From contig NZ_BDAP01000004.1 in assembly GCF_001598915.1 (NCBI RefSeq), forward strand, positions 1 through 64,000: 64,000 bases of DNA. Direction: 5' to 3'. The position numbers and the translations under genes are program-made. Shown in pieces: positions 42,443 through 52,418 of this stretch. The notes under the pieces were generated by a model, which was not told the origin of the DNA, searched no databases, and worked only from the letters and a program-made list of their open reading frames with translations. Every line of letters begins with the position of its first letter. Positions within the stretch are counted from its first letter, which is position 1. The stretch is from Williamsia muralis NBRC 105860 (lineage in GTDB: Bacteria > Actinomycetota > Actinomycetes > Mycobacteriales > Mycobacteriaceae).

Positions 42443-42931
42443 TCACCTCGCGATGCTGGGGGTGGGGATCTCCAATCCCGGGATCAGCCCGCCCCGGGGC
42501 TGCTCGGTCTGCGTGGGGACCGTGGTCTCGAGGGTCGACGAGCTCGAGGGTGGCTCGACCTCCACGGACGACTCGGTGGTCTCGGGTGTGGTCGTCGTAG
42601 CGGTTGTTGTCGTCTCCTCGGTGGTCTCCGGAGGCGGCGGTGTGGTGGTGGGGACCTGTTGCTGCCGGCTGGTCGTCGCCTGCGCCTTCTCGTCGTCGAG
42701 ATTGCTGTAGTACTCCGACCGCTGGCCGTACAGGAGCATGGCGCCGATGAACAGCAACACCAACGCTGCTGTGGTGGTACGAACCCTGCCGCCGAAGAGT
42801 GTGCGCGGGATCCGGTGCCACCACGCTGGGCGGTCCTCGGTCTCTGCGGCGGCCGGCGTGGGCGCACCGCCGGCGGGGATGTTCGCCGAGTTCAACGGCT
42901 CGTTGTCCGGGTTCTGTTGGTTGTCGGTCAT
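42443..42931 (-). CDS. single-pass membrane protein with Thr/Glu/Pro-rich tail
   Basis: The product has 162 residues. A Pro-rich cytoplasmic tail of about 45 residues leads into a TM (TTAALVLLFIGAMLLYGQ) and then YYSNLDDEKAQATTSRQQ. A Thr/Glu/Pro-rich low-complexity tail follows (TTPPPPETTEETTTTATTTTPETTE), with a more conserved end PRGGLIPGLEIPTPS. It sits between mscS and ftsE, where M. tuberculosis has a similarly placed Rv3103c. Its ATG overlaps the mscS stop (ATGA), so it is coupled to MscS. It may be a cell-wall-proximal partner in division or osmotic response; no function is proven. Confidence 0.8.
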   Translation of the reverse strand: MTDNQQNPDNEPLNSANIPAGGAPTPAAAETEDRPAWWHRIPRTLFGGRVRTTTAALVLLFIGAMLLYGQRSEYYSNLDDEKAQATTSRQQQVPTTTPPPPETTEETTTTATTTTPETTESSVEVEPPSSSSTLETTVPTQTEQPRGGLIPGLEIPTPSIAR

Positions 42932-43866
42932 CGGCTTCCCTCCTCGGCTGCGACGGGTGACACGGAATCGGTTTCGATGACGCTGCCCGGGGCCAGTGCG
43001 ATACCGGCGCGACCGAATGCCCGGACGATGCGCGAGCGGAGGTCGCGGCTCACCTCGAACTGTTTGCCCGGCAGGGTGCGGGCGACGATGCGGACCGTCA
43101 TGGTGTCCACCTCGATGTCGATCACGCCCATCGCGGTCGGCTCATCGAGCAGCAGGTTGCGGGTGCGCGAGTCGGTGAACGCCTGGTGCCCGATCTGGGC
43201 GATGAGGTCGTTCACCTTGCTCATGTCGGCACCGATCGGCAACGGGATGTCCACCACCGACCGCGCCCAGTCCTTCGACAGGTTGATGGCCTTGACGATC
43301 TGGCCGTTGGGGATGGTGATCATCTCGCCATCGGCGGAGCGCAGTTTGGTGATGCGCAGTGTGACGTCCTCCACCGTTCCCTCGGCGGGTTCGGTCGCGC
43401 CGACGATGGCCAGGCTGACCACGTCTCCGAATCCGTACTGCTTCTCGGTGATGATGAAGAATCCGGACAGCAGGTCCTGCACGATGCGCTGCGCACCGAA
43501 ACCGAGTGCCGCACCGAGCACTGTCGCGGGCGCGACGAATCCGGTGATGGGGACGTTGAACTGCCGCACGATGTTGAAGCCGGCGATGATGTACACGATT
43601 GCGATCGCCGCCCAGGCGAGGATCTGCGCCACCGAATGGCGATGCTTGATCGCCTCCGAGCGCACGAGGGCATCGGATTCGGTGAACTGCGAGTCGATGC
43701 GCGCGGTGATCCGTCCGACCACCCACTGGATGAATCGGGTCGCGAGCAGGGCGCCGAGCACCCAGAGAACGATGGAGAGTCCCTGTAGGGACAGCCATCG
43801 GACGAAGCGGCTGGTGCCGGCCGGGGTTTCCGGCGCTGCGGTCACGAGCGCGACGAGGTCTTGCAT
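42928..43866 (-). CDS. mechanosensitive ion channel MscS family
   Basis: The product has 312 residues. Two N-terminal TMs precede the pore-lining TM3 (FVAPATVLGAALGFGAQRIVQDLLSGFFIITE), which is the hallmark glycine/alanine-rich helix. The beta domain follows (YGFGDVV, GTVEDVTLRITKLRSADGEMITIPNGQIVKAINLSKDWAR). It releases solutes under osmotic downshift. The ATG at 43866 has GGAGGAG upstream; a TTG at 43869 is also possible. The position matches Rv3104c next to prfB. Confidence 0.92.
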   Translation of the reverse strand: MQDLVALVTAAPETPAGTSRFVRWLSLQGLSIVLWVLGALLATRFIQWVVGRITARIDSQFTESDALVRSEAIKHRHSVAQILAWAAIAIVYIIAGFNIVRQFNVPITGFVAPATVLGAALGFGAQRIVQDLLSGFFIITEKQYGFGDVVSLAIVGATEPAEGTVEDVTLRITKLRSADGEMITIPNGQIVKAINLSKDWARSVVDIPLPIGADMSKVNDLIAQIGHQAFTDSRTRNLLLDEPTAMGVIDIEVDTMTVRIVARTLPGKQFEVSRDLRSRIVRAFGRAGIALAPGSVIETDSVSPVAAEEGSR

Positions 43867-43989
43867 CAAATCGGGTTGCTCCTCCGGGTCGTGTGTTGGG
43901 ATCGAGCCAATACCGTCCGGCGCCTACTCGAAGCACGCGGCCGGTGGACACCGGTTCAGGCGGGTGGTGCGGTCAGGCGTTGTGCGGCC

Positions 43990-45102
43990 TCAGGCGTTCT
44001 GTGCCATCCGCCAGCGAATACCGGATTCGATGAACCCGTCGATGTCGCCGTCGAGAACCGCGGTGGGGTTGTTCACCTCGAACTCGGTCCGTAGGTCTTT
44101 GACCATCTGATAGGGATGCAGCACATATGACCGCATCTGGTTGCCCCAGCTGGATCCGCCGTCTCCCTTGAGGGCGTCCATCTCGGCGCGTTCTTCCTTG
44201 CGTTTGCGCTCGAGCAGCTTGGCCTGCAGCACGCGCATGGCGGCTACCTTGTTCTGCAACTGACTCTTCTCGTTCTGACAGGTCACCACGATACCGGTGG
44301 GAATGTGTGTCAGACGCACAGCGGAGTCCGTGGTGTTCACCGACTGTCCACCAGGGCCGGATGAACGGTAAACGTCAACGCGCAGTTCGGTTTCCGGGAT
44401 CTCGATGTGGTCTGTGGTTTCCACCACAGGGAGCACCTCGACCTCTGCGAACGACGTCTGCCTACGACCCTGGTTGTCGAACGGACTGATCCGCACCAAC
44501 CGGTGGGTGCCCATCTCGATGGACAACGTGCCGTACATGTACGGTCCCTTGACCGCGAAGGTGGCCGACTTGAGTCCGGCTTCTTCGGCGTAGGAGGTGT
44601 CGTACACCTCGACCTTGTAGTTGTGCTTCTCCGCCCAGCGGATGTACATGCGCATCAGCATCTCGGCCCAGTCCGCGGCATCCACTCCACCGGCGCCGGA
44701 TCGGATGTTGACCAGCGCGTCACGGTGGTCGTATTCACCCGCCAGCATCGTCTTGACCTCCATCGCCTCGATGTCGGCCCGCAGTGCGATGCGCTCGGCG
44801 TCGGCGTCGGCCATCGCCTCGGTCTGGGACGCGCCTTCCTCGGATTCGGCCAATTCGTAGAGGAGTGGCACGTCTTCCAGTCGCTGCCTCAGCTCGGAGA
44901 CGCGCCGCAGCTCGCCCTGGGCGTGGGACAGCTCGCTGGTGACCTGCTGGGCGTGTTCCTGGTTGTTCCACAGCTCTGGATCGGCGGCCTGGTGTTCGAG
45001 TTCGTCGATCCGTCGCCGGAGCTCCTCGAGGTCGAGCACCTTCTCCACTGTGGTGAGGGTCGAGTCGAGGGCGTCGAGGTCTGCTGAAACGTCTGGATGC
45101 AC
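43990..45102 (-). CDS. prfB: peptide chain release factor 2
   Basis: The protein has 370 residues and recognises UGA and UAA. The stop-codon recognition motif SPF is in [18 protein letters not shown], and the GGQ motif that hydrolyses peptidyl-tRNA is in [25 protein letters not shown]. The start is GTG at 45102, giving the usual [16 protein letters not shown]. The gene is a single uninterrupted frame: the programmed +1 frameshift found in E. coli prfB is absent, as is common in actinobacteria. Confidence 0.97.
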   Translation of the reverse strand: MHPDVSADLDALDSTLTTVEKVLDLEELRRRIDELEHQAADPELWNNQEHAQQVTSELSHAQGELRRVSELRQRLEDVPLLYELAESEEGASQTEAMADADAERIALRADIEAMEVKTMLAGEYDHRDALVNIRSGAGGVDAADWAEMLMRMYIRWAEKHNYKVEVYDTSYAEEAGLKSATFAVKGPYMYGTLSIEMGTHRLVRISPFDNQGRRQTSFAEVEVLPVVETTDHIEIPETELRVDVYRSSGPGGQSVNTTDSAVRLTHIPTGIVVTCQNEKSQLQNKVAAMRVLQAKLLERKRKEERAEMDALKGDGGSSWGNQMRSYVLHPYQMVKDLRTEFEVNNPTAVLDGDIDGFIESGIRWRMAQNA

Positions 45103-45166
45103 GGTCACCCAGGCTACCGGTCCTTCGAGACCATGGCGGCGACCGCCGCAGCGGGACTCTCGAGGA

Positions 45167-45577
45167 TCAGTGCTTACGCAGGTCCGGGCCCGACGTGCCC
45201 GGACCACCGCCGATCGACCCGGCGATCTGCCAGGTCGATTCGGCCTTACCCGGTTTGTAGGTGACCGGGACCTGGTCGCCGATCTGCGGCCACGCCGACG
45301 ACATCGGCATCACGAACCGGCCGTAGACATCGGTCGGCGCTGTGTCCGGCCCGGTGATCGTGCCCGAGACAGTGCAGAAGGCCTGGTGGTTCTTGTCACC
45401 TTCGATGGGTTTGTCCGCCACCCCGGTCAGCGTGAGGGTGCCGGGCACCCGATCGGTGAACGCGGCGTTGCCCTCGCGAGGGGCAGCGGCGCCACCGGAC
45501 CGTCCGCGTTGCCACTGGATCAACAGCACCGCGAGCAACCCGGCGAGCATCAGCGTGATGATGATCGAGAACCACAT
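45167..45577 (-). CDS. membrane-anchored hypothetical protein
   Basis: About 136 residues are predicted from an ATG with GGAG 10 bases upstream. The first 22 residues are one TM or signal anchor ([22 protein letters not shown]). A soluble beta-rich domain follows ([46 protein letters not shown]). I do not recognise the family. It is upstream of prfB on the same strand and divergent from hisN. Confidence 0.75.
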   Translation of the reverse strand: MWFSIIITLMLAGLLAVLLIQWQRGRSGGAAAPREGNAAFTDRVPGTLTLTGVADKPIEGDKNHQAFCTVSGTITGPDTAPTDVYGRFVMPMSSAWPQIGDQVPVTYKPGKAESTWQIAGSIGGGPGTSGPDLRKH

Positions 45578-45709
45578 GAAAATCGCACTCCTGGGGTCGG
45601 AAGCGGTCGCCGGTCCGGTCGTTCGCGGCACGCCTGTCGGTTGTCATCAGGTTAGCCGGACGACCTGGCGACAATGGCCGGCAAGCAGGTGTCTGTAGTT
45701 TTAGCGTCC

Positions 45710-46513
45710 ATGAACTCGCCGACGCAGTCCGACCTCGACGTGGCGCTGACGCTGGCCGACGCCGCCGACGCCATCACCATCGACCGTTTCGGCGCGGTGG
45801 ATCTGCGCGTCGACTCCAAACCCGATCTGACCCCGGTGTCCGACGCCGACCTCGCCGTCGAGACGACGCTGCGTGAGAGGCTCGCGGACCTGCGTCCCGA
45901 CGACGCGGTTCTCGGCGAAGAGTTCGGGGGCGAGGCGCAGATCAGCGGTCGTCAGTGGGTGATCGATCCGATCGACGGCACAAAGAACTTCGTGCGCGGG
46001 GTGCCGGTGTGGGCCACCCTGGTCGCGCTCCTCGTCGACGGGGTGCCGCAGGTGGGTGTGATCAGCGCGCCCGCTCTCGCGCGCCGGTGGTGGGCTTCGG
46101 CGGGCGAGGGCGCGTTCGCGCAGCGTCCGGACGGCTCGGCGCGGCCGATCACGGTGTCGCAGGTGACCGAACTCGACGCGGCGAGCCTCGCGTTCTCGAG
46201 CCTGTCGGGGTGGCGCGACCGCGGGATCCGGGATCAGTTCATCGCCTTGACCGACGCTGTCTGGCGGGTCCGCGGTTATGGCGACTTCTACAACTACTGC
46301 CTCGTGGCCGAGGGCGCGGTCGACATCACCGCGGAGCCGGAGGTGTCTTTGTGGGACCTCGCGCCGCTGGACATCCTGGTGCGTGAGGCGGGCGGGACGT
46401 TCACCTCGCTCGACGGAACGGCCGGCCCCCACGGCGGGAGTGCGATCGCCACGAACGGCGCCTTGCATACGGCCGTTCTCTCGTCGCTACGGCCGCGCGA
46501 CGGCGCATACTGA
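45710..46513 (+). CDS. hisN: histidinol-phosphatase HisN (inositol monophosphatase fold)
   Basis: The product has 267 residues. Metal-binding motifs are [25 protein letters not shown] and [17 protein letters not shown], as in inositol-monophosphatase-type HisN. The protein aligns along its length with my recall of M. tuberculosis Rv3137 (HisN), which removes phosphate from histidinol phosphate in histidine synthesis. I chose the ATG at 45710, which matches that protein; a TAGTTT about 12 bases upstream suggests a leaderless transcript. ATG 45674 is an alternative. Downstream lie the MBL-fold gene and, about 1.8 kb further, the fadE24/fadE23-type genes. Confidence 0.93.
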   Translation: MNSPTQSDLDVALTLADAADAITIDRFGAVDLRVDSKPDLTPVSDADLAVETTLRERLADLRPDDAVLGEEFGGEAQISGRQWVIDPIDGTKNFVRGVPVWATLVALLVDGVPQVGVISAPALARRWWASAGEGAFAQRPDGSARPITVSQVTELDAASLAFSSLSGWRDRGIRDQFIALTDAVWRVRGYGDFYNYCLVAEGAVDITAEPEVSLWDLAPLDILVREAGGTFTSLDGTAGPHGGSAIATNGALHTAVLSSLRPRDGAY

Positions 46514-46517
46514 CACC

Positions 46518-47180
46518 ATGCAGATCACACACTTCGGGCACTCCTGCATCCTGGTCGAAAACGACGGCACCACAATCCTTTTCGATCCCGGCAACTTCTC
46601 GCACGGGTTCACCGGGCTCACCGGGCTCGACGCCATCCTGATCACGCACCAGCACCCCGATCACGTTGATGTCGCGGCGTTGCCCGATCTGGTCGCCGGC
46701 AATCCCGACGCGGTGCTGTACGCGGATCCGCAGACAACCCGTCAGCTCAACGACGACGATGTCGCAGGCTCGTGGACCGCAGCCCACCCGGGCGACGAGT
46801 TCGCCGTCGGCGGCCTCACGGCCCGCATCACCGGCGGCACCCACGCGGTGATCCACCCCGACATCCCCACCATCGACAACGTGGCCTACCTGTTGGGCGA
46901 CGATGCCGGTGGGGCACAACTGATGCACCCCGGGGACTCGCTGTTCGTGCCTGAGGTGGAGGTGGACGTGCTGGCCATGCCGACCATGGCGCCGTGGATG
47001 AAGATCAGCGAGGCGATCGACTATCTGCGCGCAGTCTCGCCGAGGGTGGCCTTCCCCATCCACCAAGGCCTACTCGGCGATGCGGGCCTCAAGATGCACT
47101 ACAGCCGGTTGTCCGAGATGAGTGATCCCGCAACCGACTTCATTGTCCTGCCCGGGGAGGACGCGCTCGACCTGACGTGA
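46518..47180 (+). CDS. metallo-beta-lactamase fold hydrolase
   Basis: The product has 220 residues. The metal motif HQHPDHVD (HxHxDH) is at about residues 43-50, and further ligands are in GGTHAVIHPDIP, MHPGDSLFVPE (Asp) and PIHQG (His). The N-terminus MQITHFGHSCILVEND and the overall size fit the UPF0173/L-ascorbate-6-phosphate lactonase-like branch. The substrate is unknown. It starts five bases after the hisN stop, so the two are probably co-transcribed. Confidence 0.9.
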   Translation: MQITHFGHSCILVENDGTTILFDPGNFSHGFTGLTGLDAILITHQHPDHVDVAALPDLVAGNPDAVLYADPQTTRQLNDDDVAGSWTAAHPGDEFAVGGLTARITGGTHAVIHPDIPTIDNVAYLLGDDAGGAQLMHPGDSLFVPEVEVDVLAMPTMAPWMKISEAIDYLRAVSPRVAFPIHQGLLGDAGLKMHYSRLSEMSDPATDFIVLPGEDALDLT

Positions 47181-47193
47181 CGGCTCCAGCCGA

Positions 47194-47637
47194 TCACGAG
47201 ACGTCGGGGAACAGACCACCACCGACTACCTGGTCGACGACGCGCACGATTCCGTACGCGATCCACAGGGCGATCACCGCCCAGAGAACGGGATGCTTGA
47301 CGGCTCGCGCGAGACCGACCACCGATCGTCGCCTCGCCAGCAGTACGCCGGCGAGCGCAACGAACACCATGGTCGCGGCAAGGCTGATCGGGCCGAAAAA
47401 GTTGTAGGCGAAGGCATCAGAGAACTGGCCGTGGGCGGTAGCCGTCCAGCTGCGGGTGAGCCCGCAACCGGGGCAAGGCAGCCCGGTGACCAGTCGTACC
47501 GGGCACAGCGTGGGCCCCGATGTGCTGAGAGCTGGGCTGATCAGGAACGCTGCAGCGACCGCACCCAGACCGAGACCGGCGGCAATCCGAACATTCCGTT
47601 CGGACTGCCGCCGGTCTGCGGTGGGCGGGGCCGCCAC
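47194..47637 (-). CDS. DUF2752 membrane protein
   Basis: The product has 147 residues from a GTG. Three TMs are present (IAAGLGLGAVAAAFLISPAL, NFFGPISLAATMVFVALAGVLLA, HPVLWAVIALWIAYGIVRVV). CPVRLVTGLPCPGCGLTRSW is the DUF2752 signature, with its conserved Cys pattern CPxCGxTR. The function is unknown. The TM2-domain gene lies just upstream on the same strand. Confidence 0.9.
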   Translation of the reverse strand: MAAPPTADRRQSERNVRIAAGLGLGAVAAAFLISPALSTSGPTLCPVRLVTGLPCPGCGLTRSWTATAHGQFSDAFAYNFFGPISLAATMVFVALAGVLLARRRSVVGLARAVKHPVLWAVIALWIAYGIVRVVDQVVGGGLFPDVS

Positions 47638-47646
47638 GTCAAGCCA

Positions 47647-48066
47647 TCACTTCAGGGGGACACCGTTGGAGTCGGGGAGCTTGCGCATCGCGATCAAGAC
47701 TATGTCGATGAGTGTCCAGATGCCGAGGCCACCGCAGGTGAGCAGCTTGGCGATACCGAGGCCGGTGTAGCCGAGGTAGAAGCGGTCGATGCCGAGACCG
47801 CCGACGAATACGGAGATCAGCAGGGCGGTGAGCCATTCCTTGTCCGAGAACAGGCCGGGCACCTGAGAAACCGGGAACCAGTTGCTCGACTGGGTGCGCA
47901 CCTGCGTCTCCGGCTTGACCTGTCCGGAGCGGACAAGCCCGGCGAGGTCTTGGTACCCCATCGGGCCCTGCTCCTGGCCGAAGATCGAAGCGTAGAAGGT
48001 GTCGTTGTACGGGCCGCCCTGCGGCTGGGGTGGCGGTGCCGGATACCCGGGAGGAGGTTGTGTCAT
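47647..48066 (-). CDS. GYF/DUF4339 and TM2 domain membrane protein
   Basis: The product has 139 residues. A Pro-rich N-terminus leads to a GYF_2-like domain (FYASIFGQEQGPMGYQDLAGLVRSGQVKPETQVRTQSSNWFPVSQVPGLF). A TM2 domain follows (WLTALLISVFVGGLGIDRFYLGYTGLGIAKLLTCGGLGIWTLIDIVLI). The function is unknown; TM2 proteins of this type often accompany DUF2752 proteins, as here. It ends 9 bp before the DUF2752 gene, so they form an operon. Confidence 0.92.
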   Translation of the reverse strand: MTQPPPGYPAPPPQPQGGPYNDTFYASIFGQEQGPMGYQDLAGLVRSGQVKPETQVRTQSSNWFPVSQVPGLFSDKEWLTALLISVFVGGLGIDRFYLGYTGLGIAKLLTCGGLGIWTLIDIVLIAMRKLPDSNGVPLK

Positions 48067-48242
48067 GAGGAGCAGGATATGGCACGGCACCAGACTTCGG
48101 CTGGTCCTGGACCATTTTCTGAACATTTGAATGACGGCCGGAGAAATCCCCGTGAGCTGCGCAAACAGTAGTTCGCATTGCTAATCGGTTGGTAGTCGCA
48201 CCCATCTGTGACCGGCGGCCCGAACGGGCGCGTGACAACCGA

Positions 48243-48294
48243 CCTTACTGAGTAGTAAGGTCCGTGCTGTCCGCTTTCTTACCGACCGGTAAGA
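48243..48294. promoter_or_regulatory. two TetR-type palindromes upstream of fadE operon
   Basis: CCTTACT-GAGT-AGTAAGG (48243-48260) and TCTTACCG-AC-CGGTAAGA (48277-48294) are both perfect inverted repeats and share the half-site YTTAC. Centres are 34 bp apart, about three helical turns. They lie about 65-115 bp before the first acyl-CoA dehydrogenase ATG, where a TetR-family fatty-acid repressor is expected to bind. The regulator itself is not identified. Confidence 0.7.
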
Positions 48295-48358
48295 TCGGTG
48301 AGACGCGGTCGTCCGACCGACACCTCACGCCCAACACGTAGAAGACAAGCTGGTGAGA

Positions 48359-49726
48359 ATGAGCACTCATACCGAGCCCCGCGACACCTCCGCTGTGGGC
48401 AAGAACCCCCACCGCCGTAGCGCCATCGGAGCAGCGATGCGAGTCCTGACCACGGTGACCGGCTCCGACTTCGCCGACAAGTACAAGATTCGCGAGCCGC
48501 TGAACCGCATCGCGTACGAGGGAACCAAGACCGGGTTCAAGACGATCGGCGCCGCAACCCGCGCCTTCTCCCGCGCCCAGGGTGGCGACAAGGCGAAGCG
48601 TTTGTCCACCACCCCCAAGGACTACTTCAACCTGTTCCCCGACGACGAACAGAAGATGATCGCGGACACCGTCAAGGAGTTCGCGGGCGAGATCTTGCGC
48701 CCGGCAGCCCACGACGCCGACGCCGCAGCCGCAGCCCCACCCGAGATCCTCGCTCGCAGTGCCGAACTCGGCATCACGATGATCAATGTGCCCGAAGAGT
48801 TCGAGGGCGCCGCCACCGAGCGTGGCGTGGTCACCAACTCGCTCGTCGCCGAAGCGATGGCTTATGGCGACATGGGCTTGGCACTGCCGCTACTGGCACC
48901 CAGCGGTGTCGCCACCACGCTCACCCAGTTCGGCAGCGACGCGCAGCAGAAGACCTACCTGCCGGACTTCGCGGGCGAGAACGTGCCCCAGGCCGCCGTC
49001 GTCATCGCCGAGCCACGCCCGCTCTTCGACGCAATGTCGCTGCAGACCAAGGCAACCCGGGTACCCAGCGGCTACCGCCTCAACGGCGTCAAGTCGTTTG
49101 TGCCTGCTGCGGCGTCTTCGGAACTGTTCATCATCGGCGCACAGCTCGACGGCCGTCCCGCCCTGTTCATCGTCGAGTCGAATTCCAAAGGCCTTGTCGT
49201 GGAGGCAGATCCCGGCATGGGTGTGCGCGCTGCCGGTATCGGTCGGCTGCTGCTCACCGACGTGACCGTGCCCGCCACCGCATTGCTCGGTGAAGAAGAA
49301 GGCGACAGCGCTTTCACCGACTACCGCGACGTGGTCCGGCTGGCTCGGCTCGGTTGGTCCTCGCTGGCAGTCGGTACGGCCCATGCCGTCCTCGACTACG
49401 TCATCCCCTATGTGAACGAGCGCGAGGCGTTCGGGGAGCCGATCTCCAACCGTCAGGCCGTCGCATTCATGGTCGCGAACATGGCGACCGAGCTCGATTC
49501 GATCCGGCTTGTCACCCTGCGTGGAGCTGCCCGTGCCGAGCAGGGACTGTCTTTCGCCCGCGAAGCGGCGCTGGCCCGCAAGCTCACCGCCGACAAGGGT
49601 ATGCAAATCGGTTCGGACGGAGTGCAATTGCTCGGCGGACACGGCTTCACCAAGGAACATCCGGTCGAGCGCTGGTTCCGCGATCTGCGCGGTGCGGCCA
49701 TCGGCGAGGGCATCGTCGTCATCTGA
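48359..49726 (+). CDS. fadE24: acyl-CoA dehydrogenase FadE24-like
   Basis: The product has 455 residues. An N-terminal extension of about 90 residues precedes the acyl-CoA dehydrogenase helical domain. VPEEFEGAATERGVVTNSLVAEAMAYGDMGLALPLLAPSG, the middle beta domain and the C-terminal flavin region (QIGSDGVQLLGGHGFTKEHPVERWFRDLRGAAIGEGIVVI) are present. In M. tuberculosis fadE24 (Rv3139) is next to fadE23 (Rv3140), and this pair matches in order and type. These FADs are thought to form a heteromer acting in lipid or sterol side-chain oxidation. The catalytic Glu position reads RGAAIGEG. GTG 48353 is an alternative start. Confidence 0.9.
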   Translation: MSTHTEPRDTSAVGKNPHRRSAIGAAMRVLTTVTGSDFADKYKIREPLNRIAYEGTKTGFKTIGAATRAFSRAQGGDKAKRLSTTPKDYFNLFPDDEQKMIADTVKEFAGEILRPAAHDADAAAAAPPEILARSAELGITMINVPEEFEGAATERGVVTNSLVAEAMAYGDMGLALPLLAPSGVATTLTQFGSDAQQKTYLPDFAGENVPQAAVVIAEPRPLFDAMSLQTKATRVPSGYRLNGVKSFVPAAASSELFIIGAQLDGRPALFIVESNSKGLVVEADPGMGVRAAGIGRLLLTDVTVPATALLGEEEGDSAFTDYRDVVRLARLGWSSLAVGTAHAVLDYVIPYVNEREAFGEPISNRQAVAFMVANMATELDSIRLVTLRGAARAEQGLSFAREAALARKLTADKGMQIGSDGVQLLGGHGFTKEHPVERWFRDLRGAAIGEGIVVI

Positions 49727-49777
49727 CGACCGCTCCCCCATCCGACCCGACACTCTTGCACAGAAAGACATCAAGCC

Positions 49778-51001
49778 ATGGCAATCAATCTCGAACTTCC
49801 CCGGAAGCTGCATCAGACGGTCGACCAGGCCCATCAGGCTGCCGCGCAGATCTTCCGGCCCATCTCTCGTAAGTACGACCTCCGCGAACACGACTACCCG
49901 GTCGAGCTCGACACCCTGGCGAGTCTGTACGACGGACTCAATGAAGCCGGGGCCGCCGGAGCCGGCGCCGACGGCGGACGTAGCCAGCAGAAGAACAAGA
50001 AAGAACTGCCCGCAGGCGCAGTCGTCAACGGCGGCAACATGCAGTCGGTGCTCAACACGATGGAAACCTCGTGGGGCGACCTCGGTCTGATGCTGTCGAT
50101 CCCCTATCAGGGGCTGGGCAACGCCGCCATCGCGGCCGTCGCCTCCGAAGAGCAGCTCAAGAAGTTCGGCAAGGTCTGGGCGTCGATGGCCATCACCGAA
50201 CCCAGCTTCGGCTCCGACTCTGCCGCGGTCTCGACCACCGCGACCCGGGACGGCGACGATTACATCATCAACGGCGAAAAGATCTATGTGACAGCCGGAT
50301 CCCGTGCCGACCACATCGTCGTCTGGGCCACAGTGGACAAGAGCGCCGGCCGTGCGGCGATCAAGAGCTTCGTCGTTCCCCGTGAACACGAAGGTGTGAC
50401 GATCGAGCGTCTCGAGCACAAGCTCGGCATCAAGGCTTCCGACACTGCCGCGATCCGTTTCGAGAACTGCCGCGTTCCGGCCGAAAACCTCTTGGGGTCA
50501 CCGGAAGTCGACACCAAAAAGGGTTTCGGCGGGGTCATGCAGACCTTCGACAACACCCGCCCGATGGTCGCGGGAATGGCGGTCGGTGTGACGCGGGCGG
50601 CGCTCGAGGAGCTCCGAACGCTGCTCGAAGAAGCAGGCGTGGACATCGATTACGACAAACCGGCCAACAATCAGCACGCCGCTGCAGCAGAGTTCATCCG
50701 CATGGAATCGGATTTCGAAGCCGCATACCTGCATTCACTGCGGGCAGCGTGGATGGCGGACAACAAGGAGCCGAACTCCAAAGAGGCTTCGATGTCGAAG
50801 GCGAAGGCCGGGCGTACCGTCACCGACGTGACCACCAAGGCCGTGGAACTCGCGGGCAGCCTTGGCTATTCGGAACGCTCCCTTTTGGAGAAATGGGCCC
50901 GCGATTCGAAGATCCTCGATATCTTCGAGGGAACCCAGCAGATCCAGAACCTGATCATCGCACGTCGAGTTCTCGGGAAGACGAGCGCAGAACTCAAGTG
51001 A
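49778..51001 (+). CDS. fadE23: acyl-CoA dehydrogenase FadE23-like
   Basis: The product has 407 residues. WASMAITEPSFGSDSAAVSTTATRDGDDYIINGEKIYVTAGSRADHIVVWA is the classic FAD/substrate signature, and the C-terminal KWARDSKILDIFEGTQQIQNLIIARRVLG ends the flavin domain. It follows fadE24 by 51 bp on the same strand and is followed by a strong terminator, so the two form a closed operon. The likely partner is the FadE24 subunit; together they may make an alpha2-beta2-type dehydrogenase. Confidence 0.93.
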   Translation: MAINLELPRKLHQTVDQAHQAAAQIFRPISRKYDLREHDYPVELDTLASLYDGLNEAGAAGAGADGGRSQQKNKKELPAGAVVNGGNMQSVLNTMETSWGDLGLMLSIPYQGLGNAAIAAVASEEQLKKFGKVWASMAITEPSFGSDSAAVSTTATRDGDDYIINGEKIYVTAGSRADHIVVWATVDKSAGRAAIKSFVVPREHEGVTIERLEHKLGIKASDTAAIRFENCRVPAENLLGSPEVDTKKGFGGVMQTFDNTRPMVAGMAVGVTRAALEELRTLLEEAGVDIDYDKPANNQHAAAAEFIRMESDFEAAYLHSLRAAWMADNKEPNSKEASMSKAKAGRTVTDVTTKAVELAGSLGYSERSLLEKWARDSKILDIFEGTQQIQNLIIARRVLGKTSAELK

Positions 51002-51017
51002 TCTGATGGACGAAGGA

Positions 51018-51053
51018 CCCCGTCCGCATCGAGGGGTACGGACGGGGTTTTTT
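51018..51053 (+). terminator. intrinsic terminator after fadE operon
   Basis: CCCCGTCCG (51018-51026) and CGGACGGGG (51039-51047) form a perfect stem with a 12-base loop, followed by TTTTTT. It is 17 bp past the fadE23 stop. Confidence 0.92.
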
Positions 51054-51699
<646 letters not shown>

Positions 51700-51784
51700 C
51701 CCCCGTTTGAACCGATCTCGCCCGGACCGCACTCGCGGTCCGGGCGAGATGCATGTGGAGGCCCTCATTTCGAGGTAGCGCACG

Positions 51785-51813
51785 TTGACACGAAATGACT
51801 CTGCGGTTAGCGT
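51785..51813 (+). promoter_or_regulatory. sigma-70-type promoter for the TetR gene
   Basis: TTGACA (51785-51790) is separated by 17 bp from TAGCGT (51808-51813). A start site about seven bases further falls at the ATG at 51822, which suggests a leaderless transcript. Confidence 0.6.
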
Positions 51814-51821
51814 CGGATCCG

Positions 51822-52409
51822 ATGAAAACGACGCGAAACTACGTCATGCGTTCGCGTGCCGAGTCCGCCGGTCTGACCCGGCGGCGGGCACTGGAGGCCA
51901 CCGTCGCACTCGCCGGTGAGAAGCCGTTCGCAACGATTGTGCTCCCTGAGGTCGCCGCTCGCGCCGGCGTGAGTGTGCAGACCGTCCTGCGCCAATTCGG
52001 TAGCCGTGATGGTCTGCTGGATGCCGCCACCGAGTTCGTCGCCGAACAACTCCGATCACATCGATCCAGTCCTCCGGGCGACGTCCGGGCCGCTCTGGAG
52101 GTGCTGTTCGACCACTTCGACGACCACGGGGACGCGGTGATCATGCTCTTGGGTCAGGAGGGGTGGGACCGCCGCGCCGCCCAGCTCACCGAGTCCGAAC
52201 GGCAGGCCCACCGTGCGTGGGTGAGTACCGTCTTCGCCCCACAGCTGGCCGACCGGTCGGTTGCGGCACGGACCGAGCTCATCGACATGCTGGTGGTGGC
52301 GACCGATGTGTACACCTGGAAGTTGCTGTGCCGCGACCGCACGTTGTCGAGGAGCACAGCGCAGCGCCGGGTATCTCGAATGGTGTCGGCGATACTCGCG
52401 GCTGCATAA
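51822..52409 (+). CDS. TetR/AcrR family transcriptional regulator
   Basis: The product has 195 residues. The N-terminal helix-turn-helix is ALEATVALAGEKPFATIVLPEVAARAGVSVQTVLRQFGSRDGLLDAA, a typical TetR pattern. The C-terminal ligand-binding domain is diverged (ALEVLFDHFDDHGDAVIMLLGQEGWDRRAAQLTE). The effector is unknown. The ATG at 51795 lies inside the promoter spacer and is rejected in favour of 51822. It is 10 bp before the glycosyltransferase gene and probably controls it. Confidence 0.9.
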   Translation: MKTTRNYVMRSRAESAGLTRRRALEATVALAGEKPFATIVLPEVAARAGVSVQTVLRQFGSRDGLLDAATEFVAEQLRSHRSSPPGDVRAALEVLFDHFDDHGDAVIMLLGQEGWDRRAAQLTESERQAHRAWVSTVFAPQLADRSVAARTELIDMLVVATDVYTWKLLCRDRTLSRSTAQRRVSRMVSAILAAA

Positions 52410-52418
52410 GCTCAGGCC

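Noticed and set aside
43990-45102. Programmed frameshift in prfB
   Set aside because: The gene is a single open frame from the GTG; there is no internal stop or slippery sequence near the start.
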